Of a stretch of DNA of 64,000 nucleotides, positions 35,201 through 45,000 are shown piece by piece (within the stretch, counting starts at the first letter, position 1; each line of letters starts with the position of its first letter). A program made the position numbers and the translations under genes. Source of the DNA: Antedon mediterranea. Lineage: Eukaryota; Echinodermata; Crinoidea; Comatulida; Antedonidae. The notes under the pieces were generated by a model that was not told the DNA's origin, searched no databases, and saw only the letters and a program-made list of their open reading frames with translations. Location of the stretch: NCBI RefSeq assembly GCF_964355755.1, contig NC_092674.1, forward strand, positions 28,322,001-28,386,000, written 5' to 3'.

Positions 35201-35827
35201 TCAAACTTTTTGGTCAAACTTTTATAGTGTAGACATAGCTGTATAGATATCATTTTTCCTTTGAAATGACGATTATATTCAATTTTTTTTAAACGGCATT
35301 CGCGACATTATTTCTTAGCCAAGAAAATTGGCAAGGATATTGCGAAATAGTTTATTATTACATCTTCTCGAATGCTTATTATTATTTCTTTAAAATAGAT
35401 TTAGAACGAGGCTTTACCTTAGCCAAGAAAATTGCCTCAGCGGCCTTCATACGAGAAAATTGGCAAGGCATATTGCTAAATCGTTTATTAATACAACTGT
35501 ATTTTCCGAATAATGTTGATTATTTCTTTAAATTATATTTTTAGTTCGAGTCTTACCGTAACCAAGAAAATTGCCTTGGTGGCCTTGATATGACAACATT
35601 GGCAACGAATAAGCTAAATCGTTTATCGTTACATTTTTCTCGAATAATGCTTATTATTATTATTTCTTTAAATTATTTTTTAGTACGAGGCTTATCCTAG
35701 CCAAGATGATTGTCTGAGCGTCCTCGATATGACGAGTAAATGGCAAAAATGCAAACGCAACGAGTTCAACAAAACAGTACATGAAGTGCACACAAAGATA
35801 CAGACACGGAAAGACTCAAGAAGATGA
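19224..35827 (+). CDS. CNBD2-like: CNBD2-like cyclic nucleotide-binding domain protein, gene 3 (18 exons, 608 aa)
   Basis: Exons: 19224-19291, 20443-20563, 22806-22876, 23272-23455, 23580-23654, 23762-23850, 24106-24179, 24374-24429, 25432-25515, 25954-26018, 26635-26715, 27910-27970, 31861-32020, 32354-32601, 33722-33829, 34062-34109, 34529-34618, 35684-35827 (TGA). All are GT-AG and phase-consistent, 1827 nt. The first two exons have no homology support and rest on start codon, splice signals and phase; from exon 3 on, the match to genes 1 and 2 is clear (PYQRFRRKA, MTFDASDFQRFSKRE, 75- and 84-nt exons). CNBD 1 starts RVVIKEGYVAEGLYIVLSG. Its cassette reads FGESDIIRNCRRTSTV: Glu247 and Arg256 are kept, but the usual Leu-Ala-Leu is Ser-Asp-Ile and the loop before it is about 11 residues shorter. 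The second CNBD (GQLIVKDS, WIYIIKSGKC, GDVFGLLSTI, VSQGAEAIRINKQFF) lacks the pair. Exon 14 carries a 19-residue repeat. AATAAA at 35828 and 35910 may serve polyadenylation. Confidence 0.85.
19585..19766. mobile_element. MITE, GCTTGGTTCCCACTAG family (full copy)
   Basis: AAGCTTGGTACCCACTAGAA at the left, GCTAGTGGGAACCACGCTTT at the right, 182 bp, nearly identical to the copy at 13486-13667 through AACCAATGACAAGCGAAG. It lies in intron 1 of gene 3. Confidence 0.8.
19797..20102 (+). mobile_element. tRNA-derived SINE
   Basis: The head has pol III promoter boxes: an A-box-like GTGTGGCGCAGTATGTTGG and a B box GGTTCGAATCC near 19853. The body has GTACCGGTTAGTATAAGC and the tail TGCGCTATATAAGAATAAAC plus a short (ATT)n run. 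The tRNA-like part is not a functional tRNA: there is no proper acceptor-stem pairing and it is joined directly to SINE body. It lies in intron 1 of gene 3. Confidence 0.75.
20637..22735 (+). repeat. 85-bp tandem array, about 24 copies
   Basis: Unit: GTGTTAAAACATAATATTTT, CCCTCATTGTTTCATAGAAA, AGTGTCCCCTTAATAGAGGT, GTACCTTGAATAGTGGTCGG, TCGTA. Inner copies are almost identical, with alternating variants (AATAT/TATAT, ATAGAGG/ATATAAG, GGTCG/GGACG). The variants recur in blocks, pointing to expansion by multi-unit duplication. Single divergent copies sit near 2.0, 10.6 and 51.4 kb, so the unit comes from a dispersed repeat. The array fills nearly all of intron 2 of gene 3 (20564-22805). Confidence 0.95.
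24797..24938. mobile_element. MITE, AAAGCTCTGTCTACACTATCAAAC family
   Basis: About 140 bp with left end AAGCTCTTTCTACGGTATCA and right end TTTGATAGTGTCTAGAC, and internal GATGTGCTCATTTATGGACA mirrored by TACCATATTTTGGTACATCA. It is in intron 8 of gene 3. The family is most abundant in the TBC1D19 introns. Confidence 0.75.
25075..25412 (+). mobile_element. tRNA-derived SINE with (CAAT)n tail
   Basis: The head GAGTGGCCGAGCGGTTAAGA is a tRNA-Leu/Ser-like A box and GTGTTCGAGGCTC a B box. The core contains TCTTCTCGGATAAGGACTAT and TGTGCACTTTAAAGAACCTA, and the element ends in a (CAAT)n run at about 25381-25409. A second copy, inverted and 5'-shortened, is at 57092-57389. It sits about 20 bp upstream of exon 9 of gene 3 (25432), so its tail forms part of the sequence before that 3' splice site. 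Confidence 0.8.
26177..26341. mobile_element. MITE, AAAGCTCTGTCTACACTATCAAAC family
   Basis: Left end AAAGCTCTGTCTACACTATC, right end GTTTGATAGTGTAGAAGGAG, with an internal GGACATGATGGTGTCATAAC palindrome. It is in intron 10 of gene 3. Confidence 0.8.
26765..26975 (+). repeat. Two-copy tandem duplication, about 105 bp
   Basis: CTAGAACCCATATTGTGTC, ATCCGACAAAAT and GTGTCAAGGAATCGATTGAA recur at an interval of about 105 bp. An 82-codon open frame crosses both copies, but no splice sites or related protein support it. It lies in intron 11 of gene 3. Confidence 0.7.
27176..27353. mobile_element. 178-bp fold-back element
   Basis: The arms AAATGTTGATATAAAGTTTG...GAGTTTCTCGACGTTTCGAT and their reverse complement pair across almost the whole element, leaving a loop of about 20 bases near 27260. 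Intron 11 of gene 3. Confidence 0.75.
27445..27612. mobile_element. MITE, GGCCAATTTACACAGACGAGCGG family
   Basis: AAGGCCAATTTACACACAGC at the left and CTCGTCTGTGTGAATTGGCC at the right, with an internal TATCCTGAGTGGAAACCG. It lies directly upstream of another MITE at 27643. Confidence 0.75.
27643..27804. mobile_element. MITE, GCTTGGTTCCCACTAG family
   Basis: AAGGCGTGGTTCTCACTAGA at the left, GCTAGTGGGAACCAAGCTTT at the right. It ends about 105 bp before exon 12 of gene 3. Confidence 0.75.
29099..29404 (+). repeat. Intronic segmental duplication, copy 1
   Basis: GCGAGGAGGCTTCGCATTTT to GAGAATAAACTTGCAATA. The copy at 29861-30239 is nearly identical but carries an extra internal tandem duplication. 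No coding potential is supported; the 60-codon frame inside is chance. Intron 12 of gene 3 (27971-31860). Confidence 0.8.
29861..30239 (+). repeat. Intronic segmental duplication, copy 2 (longer)
   Basis: Same sequence as 29099-29404, except that a block of about 68 bp (GCTAGAGTACACCATCATAA onward) is tandemly repeated and ACTGT is doubled near 30155. About 450 bp separates the copies. The rest of this intron (28000-29090, 30240-31250) shows no gene or recognised element. Confidence 0.8.
31191..31225. repeat. 35-bp hairpin
   Basis: TAGATGGTACGCGAGCG is followed after AAG by CGAGCGTGCCATCTA, a stem of about 15 bp with one T/C mismatch. It lies in intron 12 of gene 3; no function can be assigned. 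Confidence 0.6.
31280..31761. repeat. Perfect 127-bp inverted repeat with 228-bp loop
   Basis: The left arm 31280-31406 and right arm 31635-31761 are, as far as I can read, exact reverse complements. Each arm contains one end of the GCTTGGTTCCCACTAG MITE joined to TTTACGATATTAGCTTAAAA. The loop holds two direct copies of TCAATTCGCATGCTTAAACA (near 31421 and 31529). It lies just before exon 13 of gene 3 (31861), so the pre-mRNA could form a long double-stranded stem. Confidence 0.85.
32186..32264. repeat. (TA)n microsatellite
   Basis: About 38 uninterrupted TA dinucleotides in intron 13 of gene 3 (32021-32353). Confidence 0.95.
32440..32590 (+). repeat. In-frame 57-bp tandem repeat inside coding exon 14 of gene 3
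   Basis: Three consecutive copies of a 57-bp unit encode DRHQYQIASNNAYGEESES-like 19-residue repeats; the third is cut after NNA. Because 57 is divisible by three, copy-number changes keep the frame. It falls in the linker that splits the second CNBD, a region very different in length among the three paralogues. Confidence 0.9.
32630..33665 (+). repeat. Minisatellite based on AAACTAGGTATA
   Basis: About 1 kb of short units (ACATAAACTAGGTATA, AATAAACTAGAGGTATAAAC, TACGTATAACTT) arranged in higher-order blocks of about 100-170 bp, more degenerate toward the right end. It occupies most of intron 14 of gene 3 (32602-33721). Confidence 0.92.
34237..34345. mobile_element. Partial MITE, GCTTGGTTCCCACTAG family
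   Basis: GGATGCAACGCAAGCGCGC, TTTTGACCAATCACGACGCG and GTGATTGGTCAAGTTACTT are internal family motifs, but the ends have decayed. In intron 16 of gene 3. Confidence 0.5.
35130..35243. mobile_element. Truncated MITE, GATAGTGTAGACAGAG family
   Basis: GATATGATGATGTCATATCA, two copies of CTACCATATTTGGGCA/CTACCATATCTGGGCA, then TTTTATAGTGTAGACATAGC. The left terminus is missing. Intron 17 of gene 3. Confidence 0.6.
35300..35683 (+). pseudogene. Tandem decayed copies of the terminal exon of gene 3
   Basis: The last exon (from 35684) with its upstream intron sequence was duplicated with a period of about 140 bp. One copy has an acceptor and exon start at 35545 (TTTTTAG then TTCGAG) and reads FESYRNQENCLGGLDMTT, aligned with YEAYPSQDDCLSVLDMTS; it stays open for about 50 codons. 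The copy at 35405 hits a stop after five codons. A third, truncated remnant starts near 35315 (CTTAGCCAAGAAAATTGGCA). Confidence 0.8.
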
Positions 35828-35833
35828 AATAAA
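35828..35833 (+). terminator. Possible polyadenylation signal of gene 3
   Basis: AATAAA begins directly after the TGA stop; a second AATAAA lies at 35910-35915, which leaves a more usual 3' UTR. Either could serve; the cleavage site cannot be read from sequence alone. Confidence 0.4.
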
Positions 35834-36224
35834 ACATCATAATTTGATTTTTTTTATATTGATTAAATAGTAATGAGGTAATACAGTAATTAATACATAA
35901 TACTGTATGAATAAATTAAGTTAACTGCGCGCGCACGTCACCGATGAAATACGAGGGCGTGGTCCAATATCCAATAATAATTGAATTCGATCTGACGTTT
36001 CTCCAGCGCGCGTTAACTATGCACGCACGAGTACGATATGTAAGCCACCAACATACTTATATATATAAAATGGTGGAAAAACTTTATCATTTAATTCTAC
36101 AAAATCTTAACATAAAAAAATATACCGGACCAGAGAACATCTTAATTCGGACAATGGACGATAGGCTTATAATGTGCAGCAATAGAGTGGTACTGTATTG
36201 TGTAACATTTACCTACTGTACCTT

Positions 36225-36334
36225 AAGGCCAATTTACACAGACGAGCGGTGGAAAACCGCGTATCTGTATCTATCCTGAGCGGAAACCTATATTTTTGTA
36301 TTACCGTTACCGCTCGTCTGTGTAAATTGGCCTT
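36225..36334. mobile_element. MITE, GGCCAATTTACACAGACGAGCGG family
   Basis: AAGGCCAATTTACACAGACG at the left and CGTCTGTGTAAATTGGCCTT at the right: a clean 110-bp copy, the best-preserved termini of this family in the window. Confidence 0.85.
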
Positions 36335-36349
36335 AAAACTAGCAAAGTA

Positions 36350-36425
36350 CGGGGGTACTAAGTCCGAAGTGGGGGTACTAGGTCCGAAGTGGGGGTACTA
36401 GGTCCGAAGTGGGGGTACTAGGTCT
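36350..36425 (+). repeat. 20-bp tandem repeat x 4
   Basis: GGGGGTACTAGGTCCGAAGT is repeated; the first copy has TAAGTCC and the last is cut after TAGGTC. It follows the MITE end by about 15 bp. Confidence 0.92.
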
Positions 36426-36429
36426 CATG

Positions 36430-38100
36430 AACCCCCGTAAATAATGTTAACATTAAGCCTAAGGTTCTTTAAGTTTATTTGTTATTTGAAAACCCACGTT
36501 TTGTAAAAAAAATAAATAAACAGGTCTATTTAATTAGGATATGTATATGCTGTTGTAATATTTCACATATATTTTGATTAATAAAGGTAATATCTTATAC
36601 GACGCATTCTGGAGTTTGTGTCTAATAATAATACACATTGTGGGCGAGTTCAAGTCTCGGTTGGGTTAGCTACTTTCACTCACAGCAATCTACAGGGTTT
36701 ATACATGTTGTATTTCACTAATACCTCTGGGAAATGTATACATTTATCTTTAATAAAAATTCATACATATTGGAAAAACTAAAGATAAAACTAAATTTTT
36801 TTAAGTGAATAAATAATTAAAGTTCAGTCTTGGAACTGCATCTACAATTGTTATACAATAATAATAATTATCATGTGATACAGCGTTACATGCCTATATG
36901 ACAAAACAAATGTCATATGTGATGCTGTATTTACTACAGTAACCTGAAAAATATGGCGGACATGGGATACAGTATGAATGAATTTGTCTACAATTAGGCT
37001 TAGTTAAATACTGGTTAAATTGTTTTGTTTCACCCACTGAATATAACTACGCCCATGAAGAAATCTTCATCTGGGTAAATTTATTTTATTTTATTTTAAC
37101 TAAAAAACCTAACATGCGAGGTATGTATCATAGATTCTGATTCATAAACATGTTTGTATATACTGTAACATTAAAAATAATTCCATTATCACATGTAACA
37201 CACATATGATGCTGTATCTAGGAACCTGTCTATGATACTGGACAATTATTGTAAATACAGTGACAAAAACATGTGTATCAAAATTGTATGAATGTTCTGT
37301 AACAAAACTTGTAGTAAGAAAGATTTCTCAAAAACTACAAAGAAAATATAAGCATATAAGGCAGTAAGTTAAAGCGCTACGCTAACTTTAAGTTAAAGTG
37401 TCGCACTCACTTTAATAGCAAAATAAATTTAAATCACACCTAAAACTTGATCAGGCTAAAGCAGATTTGTTTATTGATGGCAAGTTTAATTTGGCCGTAG
37501 CTTTATCAAATGTAATATAAAAGATATCCTGAGACGTCAGCAATTTAAATCACAATCTCTTTGTAAACGAGTTAAATAGCTTTATATATCAAACAAAACT
37601 AAATAGGACAGGACACTTTAAAAAAAATTAAGTGGTTAAGAAAAACCTTTGAAAGATTCAATTTCCTTCTAAATGGTTTTGTTTGCTTTCTCTATAAGAA
37701 TCTACCGTTTGTGATATAAACAACGATAGTGTCAATTTTGGAAATCAAAGTGAGCTTTTACCTTTTTTCTTCATTATATGTAACTTACTGTTAAATTAAA
37801 TTAAATACAAAACGAGGATCGAATTGTGACAGTGGTAGTTAGAGGTTGATTTATTAAAAGTGGACAAGTTTGGAGTCAGTTTCGGATCTGAAAATAACAC
37901 TATACACTTTTCTCATTAATGGGGCAAACTTTATCAGAAAAAACTTTTACTTGCAAAAAAACAATATTTGTACATTGTATATTTATTTTTAGAAGATGTT
38001 TTAGAATTTTCCACTTTATAACTTTCTTTTACATACCTGACATGGAAATTGCACAATAGTAAAGAATCTGACCTGTATAAGGGCACGAGTCGAGTCAATA
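36430..38100. other. Intergenic, no gene seen
   Basis: AT-rich sequence between the 3' ends of gene 3 and TBC1D19. A possible SINE remnant (GAGTTCAAGTCTCGGTTGGG) lies near 36650. I see no exon on either strand. Confidence 0.5.
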
Positions 38101-38104
38101 TATT

Positions 38105-38965
38105 CATTTCATTACATTGTGAAGACTAGGGGCGCCATCTTGTGTCCACATACAATATATTCAATCTCATTACATTGTGCTTCAGATCGGACAATAAGAC
38201 ATTGGTATCATAAGAAGACAGAAAACTAGGCGCCATCTTGTGTCTCATTACGCTGTGCTTCAAATGGGACATTAAGACATTGGTGTTATGAGAAGACAGA
38301 AGACTAGGCGCCAACTTGTGTCCACATGCAATATATTAAATCTCATTACATTGTGCTTCAGAAGGGACATTAAGACATTAGACTCATGAGAAGACAGACA
38401 ACTAGGCGCCATCTTGTGTCCACATGCAATATACTCAATTTCACTACATTGTGCTTCAGTTGAGACAGTAAGACAATGGTCAAATGAGACAGAAGACTAG
38501 GTGCCATCTTGTGTCCTCATGCAATATACTCAATCTCATTACATTGTGCTTCAGTTGGGACAGTAAAAGACATTGGTCAAATGAGACAGAAGACTAGGTG
38601 CCATCTTGTGTCCTCATGCAATATACTCAATCTCATTACATTGTGCTTCAGTTGGGACAGTAAGACAATGGTCAAATGAGACAGAAGACTAGGTGCCATC
38701 TTGTGTCCTCATGCAATATACTCAATCTCATTACATTGTGCTTCAGTTGGGACAGTAAGACATTGGTCAAATGAGACAGAAGACTAGGTGCCATCTTGTG
38801 TCCTCATGCAATATACTCAATCTCATTACATTGTGCTTCAGTTGGGACAGTAAAAGACATTGGTCAAATGAGACAGACAACTAGGCGCCATCTTGTGTCC
38901 ACATGCAATATACTCAATCTCATTACATTGTGCTTCAGATGGGACAGTAAGACATCAGTCTCTCT
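38105..38965. repeat. 95-bp tandem array, about 9 copies
   Basis: Units contain AGGTGCCATCTTGTGTCCTC, ATGCAATATACTCAATCTCA, TTACATTGTGCTTCAGTTGG and GACAGTAAGACATTGGTCAA. The central copies are almost identical, those at the left more diverged. The array ends about 80 bp beyond the TBC1D19 stop codon (39046), so it may be transcribed within that gene's 3' UTR. Confidence 0.92.
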
Positions 38966-39045
38966 GACCACTGAAATTTGACATTAAATAAATAAATAAT
39001 AATACTATTAAATATTAGATTTACCGTTGTAGCCAAGTAGATGCA

Positions 39046-42000
39046 TCAACTATTTGAGAAGAGGAACACTTGAAGCAATGGCAATACTTTCATCGTCGTA
39101 ATGTCAGCTAACACGGCTTCAGCCGCGGCATACGATGATGTCTCCATCAAGTTCACCCGACGAAAAGAAAATATAGCTGCTGCAAGGACTAAAAAAGATA
39201 ACAACATCGATCTTATGATAAGTTGATTGTTAAGACGTAAATTTGTTTATTAAAATAATAAGTAACCTGAGATTTATAATATCTTGATCCACGTATTATT
39301 AGAAGTTGCATTAAAATAATAGAAATTAAAGTAACATTAAGACTTCTTAATTCTCTACTTAGTAATTTATTTTCTTGTACGTGATAATAAAAAAAAAATT
39401 CTTTTGAATATTATGTTTGAATTTTATGATGATAAAAAAAAATGTAAAATTAGCTAATAAATGTTTCACATTTTAACTGCATATTTGATTCTTTTAACTG
39501 TAGTTAAAGTAAAAAACATAAACGCATACCTGCTAATAATTCTAATGTACCATAAGCCAGAATACGATCCCATAAATATAGCAACTGATCAGCGGCCAGG
39601 TATCCTGAAAAAGCTCGCATCAACCATTTAAATGCAATTTTTAAACTGTAATAAAAGAAAATTAATATTTATAAATTGTTGATAAGTTCAATCCCAAAGG
39701 TAATAAATATATTTGTAAACATGTAACTGCAGCAATTTGTGTATTATTTCATCATATTTTAATGATTTAAAAGTACTATTGCAAGTTCAGTTTTTTGTAA
39801 TGGTTTTGCTCGATGGAAAGTTATCTGTTGATTGCATGGTCTATTTTTATGATGCAACTTACGGATGAGCTCCCTTTTCTTTAAGATGCAAAAATAACTG
39901 CGGTTGTCGACACTGCAAAATAGTCTCAAACAGCACACAGATTGACAATATTCCCTAAAAAATAATAATAATTAATCTTATATGTTAATTCAAAATAATT
40001 TTGTATAAAATTCTGAAAGTGGTTGCAAATTTACTGGTAAAACTGATTAGAAACCAAAAGACAATCCAAAGTATTCGACGTATGCTACAAAGCAAATACT
40101 AAAGCTCTGTCTACACTATCAAACCTTATGTCACAAATGTGATGTGTCCATATATGGACATGATGATGTCATATCACTACCATATTTTAGCATATCACTA
40201 CCATATTTTAGCATATCACTACCATATTTTAGCATCACTACCATATTTTAGCATATCACTACCATATTTAAGAACATCACACTGTTTTTTTCAAACTAGT
40301 TTGATAGTGTGGACAGACCTTAATATTACATATGTTTTAAAACATAGCAAAATATCTCAATAAAACATAAACAAGCCAAATTACGAGATCATTATTCATA
40401 ATTTGACTGCTTAAACTGCAAAGAAAAAAAAGACAATTTATTCTTTCATAACTCTAATAAAACTTGACAATGTGTCGAATGTGGTTCATTCATTTGAGAA
40501 ATTGTTTAATATCAAAGTTAAGCAGGTCAAAGTCAAACAGCACCTCATTTATGTATATATTACAAAACGAATGAAAATTCTTTGAGGTTTTTATTTACTT
40601 GTTTGCAATTTATTAGCTAGTAGCCTGCGGTATCTATTAAACATGTCAATATTTCGTAGGGATCTACAACTTGATAATGAATGTAAATTGACAGGGTTCT
40701 TTGAAGTGTCCAATTAGAGAAAGTTATTAAATAAAAGAGGTTAGATTGGTTACAAGAATCAAGTGATTCAATTGTCTTTGAAACTACGTTTAAATTCCAA
40801 TATGTGACTTAGGCAATAAGGTGGCACAAAGGTGTTTTGAGATGTGGGTTAGTTATAACATGGAGTAATTATTTAATAAATAATTTCTCCATTGTTTTAA
40901 ATGTTTATCTGGGTGTAACTCTGCCATTTGATTGGTTAATTACATATCACATGTTGTTCAGTATTAGTTCCAATGAACAGAAAAGTGATATTTAACAATG
41001 ATAATGAACAGTACTATTGACCTTTTTGTAAAATGCTTTAAGAGTTTTGTGAATTTTGTAATACAAATTCAAATTTTGCTAACCACTTAATTTTAGTTGT
41101 TTACATTTTGGTAGCAACATCCATAAAAATAAACTTTTGACAGTTTTGGTAATAACTATTTTTTCCTTTAAATAATATTTTTAAAATATCTCACCTGTTC
41201 ATGAGAGGATATTGTGTGAAGTCGGTGAAAATGACGGCAATAAAGTTCACGAAAATTAAAATACAACTTCACTGGATCATCGAATACAAAACAAAGCGGT
41301 ACAACTAATAAGTAAAAACGCATAATATTAGTTTGAAACATTCAACTAAACCACTGAATTATATACCTGGAACAATATTGATCCGGTTTGTGGAACGATA
41401 TTGACCTGGTTAGTGAAACAATATTGACCCGGTCATTGGAACAATATTGACCCGGTTAGTGGAACAATATTGACTTGGTTAGTGGAACAATATTGACTCG
41501 ATTAGTGAAACAATATTGACTCGGTTAGTGGAACAATATTGACCCGGTTAGTGGAACAATATTAACTCATAGTCGAACAATATTGACTTGGTTTAGTCGA
41601 ACAATATTGACTTGGGTAGTGGAACAATATTGACCCGGTTAGTGGAACAATGTTGACTCGGTTAGTCGAACAATATTGATCCAGTTATTAATAATTTAAA
41701 ATCAATTAATTCCTTTAAATATCAATATTTATCTTTTATTAAATCTTATAGTGATAATTTACTATGTGTAGTTCTGGTTATTTTTTTATTTCTTGTTTGT
41801 GTGTGTTTATTTGTGATATAGTCTTGGCCCCTCTGTACTACTGTATATATGTAACTAGCCTTTTTGGGCTTCTGGGGGTTCCGGTTTACCTGATATTCTA
41901 TTTGAAGTTTTTTGACAAATATAGAATGTATGTATGCATATAATATTTTTTTTCTCAAAAGGCTGACCCAGAGCTCATAACAGGCATGACAGGGCTTATA

Positions 42001-45000
42001 CTGTACACTTAATTTCATTTCAAACATAAATGGTATTTAGGTTGAAAATATGTATTGATACAATGATTTTCTGATCTGATAATTGAATGATAATAACGAT
42101 TATGATATGATAATGATAGTATGATTGGAATAAAATAACATTAACTACTGTACTTACGTAGCATTGAAAATCCATGGAAAGGAATGACACCATTAGGCGG
42201 GTAAACAACGGAATAATCGTCTACACCTAACATTCCTTAAAGAGAGAATAAATATGTTAAATTATATAGTGTTACAGGAAAATACTTTAAAATTTAAAAA
42301 ATTACCCGGTTAGTGGAACTATATTGACCCGGTTAGTGGAACAATATTGCTCCGGTTAGTGGAACAATATTTCCCCGGTTAGTGGAACAATATTGACCCG
42401 GTTAGTGGAACTATATTGACCCGTTAGTGGAACAATATTGACCCGGTTAGTGGAACAATATTGACCCGGTTAGTAATAAGTGAATACAAATATTTATTTG
42501 ACAGAGGACCATATTTTTAAAACGTATTAGGGATGTACATATGATTTCAAAACCATCGCGAGATTAAGGATATCTGATTTAAAAGACATATACATACATT
42601 AAGAAGAATTTTTGAAAATGTAAGAAATAACAAAAAAATACAATCTCATGAATTATTCCCACTAACATAAAAAAAAGTGATGAAAACATTTGTTTGTCTG
42701 CGACGTTGCAGAAGACTAAAAAATAAGATTACGGCTGGCGATAGTGACAAGTATTACGTGAGAAAATTAAATAAAACTCCACTTGAATGTGCCAAGAAAA
42801 GGGCAATAATGAGAAGAAAATCTTCAGAGTCGTTTTAAATTATGGTGATGCATCGTCTACTAATAGAACCAGCACTTGCTTGATACCAATAATCCTACGA
42901 CGCAGACCCTAAATTAAATAAATGAGCCGTGGTCGTTGACGTAAAGAACTCACTGGATTACGGAGTACACATTAAATCACTTTGATGCTATCACATTGAA
43001 GAGGTTGATGAAATATTTTCAACCATATATCAAATCACTTCTTTCAGAGTAAAAGAATATATTTTCAATCATTGTAGCTTAAAACACCGTTACAGTGGAA
43101 AATAATTATACAGATCATTGTATATCAATGTGCTGACAGAGTATAGAGAATATATACAACATCACTGTATATTAAAACCTTGTGCGCTGATGGTGTCGTA
43201 AACAATACACGAAATCACTGTATATATTAAACATTGTACTGACTTTGTCGTAAAGAAGATACGAAATCACTGTATATTGTATTGATATTGTCATACAGAA
43301 TACAAAATCACTGTATAATAAATATTATACTGACTTTATCGTACAAAGAATACATAAAAATAACTACACATATATAATAATGAACTGAAGAAGAATACAC
43401 TAAAAGTTTATTGGGTGAAAAATAACATTGTTATGGAGTAAACAAATACAAATACAGTAAAGAAGATTACCACCTATCTGATAGGACAGTGATACATTAA
43501 CTATTGGTAATCCTTGTCCACATTGCCTAAAGACATAAAATTAAAATAAACAAACCTCGTATATATGACTTAGCGGGAATTGCGGAACTGTTAGCAAAAT
43601 GTTTGAGGATGTACGTATCGCGACTGAATAGGAATAAAACTTGATAGAGATTATCTTCAAAGACAAAGTACTGGTCGTCATTTGTTGCCGTCAATTTTAC
43701 ATCCTGTGAACAAAAATGTATTGTATGTCATAATCGAATGTATATAGACAATAATTATAAATGCGATGTGCTTTTTTAAGATGAGGAAAAAAATCACAAA
43801 TAAATTTCATAACAATTTAAAATTTGGATTGTGATAATTTGAACTTCTAAAGCTCTGTCTACATAATCAAACTATAATTTTACAAAAAAAGTGATGTTTC
43901 CAAATATGGTAGTGATATGACATCATCATGTCCATATATGGGCATGTCACATTTTTTTGTCACATAAAGTTTTATAGTGTCGGCTGAAGACTTTTCTTTT
44001 CCAACAAGCTTTTTCATTTCAAACAATTTTGGCTTTTTATTTTATTTAACTTCAATTTATACAGCACTCTGAGAGCCTGCCTATATGTGCTACATACGAA
44101 TAGTAAAACTATTATACTTATGTTATGCGCGATTTGAACGATTTGCGCAATTTGAAATTGCGCAAGTATTTTCTTGCGCAATTTTAAATTGCGCAAAAAA
44201 TTCCTTGCGCAATTTGAATTGAAACATGTGTTTCAAATTGCGCAAGCAACGTATTAAATTGCGCAAGTAATCTGCAAATTGCGCAAGGTTTTTCGACAGA
44301 TTGTGAAATCATGCACGCCCATATTTTTATAGTAATTTCTAAGAATGATTCAAAATTAAAGATAATATCGCATTTCCTTATCCTCCCGGGAGCCTCCCTC
44401 TCGAATTTTCATTCAATTTTCCGAATAAAAAAAAACTCGAATTCCCAATGGTTCTATAAAATACCATATTCACACATAATATGAGGAGAAGGCATAATAA
44501 ATACCAATAGTAATATAATAATTTCAATTCAAATATCAGTACTAATGATGACGATTAATAATACTAATAACAATTGGATTTTTTTAGAAACAATAATTAT
44601 TACGAATTATTAGACGTTTACTATTTAACTTAAAAATTAAATTTAATAACAAAGAAGATCGACCTTTCTAAACCATTCTCAACAACAAATGAGTACAATA
44701 ATAAAAATAAACAAACAGTTCGTTTTCAAATTGCGCAAAGGTGTCATATTGCGCAAGAACTATCTTGCGCAATTTCAAATTGCGCTGCACAATTTGTAAA
44801 TTGCGCAATTGATTGATTGATTTTTTTGCGCAATTTGAAATTGCGCAAGTTGATTGCGCAATTTAATATTGAAATTGCGCAAGAATTCTTTGCGCAATTT
44901 CAAATTGCGCAAGAAAATTCTTGTGCAATTTCAAATTGCGCAAGTCGTTCAAATCGCGCATAACACTTATACTTTATAAAAAAAGTTCTCAATTTAAAAG

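Noticed and set aside
43470-43530. Possible TBC1D19 exon with acceptor-like CTTTAG on the minus strand
   Set aside because: The required frame has an early stop, and the same sequence occurs near 58.5 kb as part of a SINE core.
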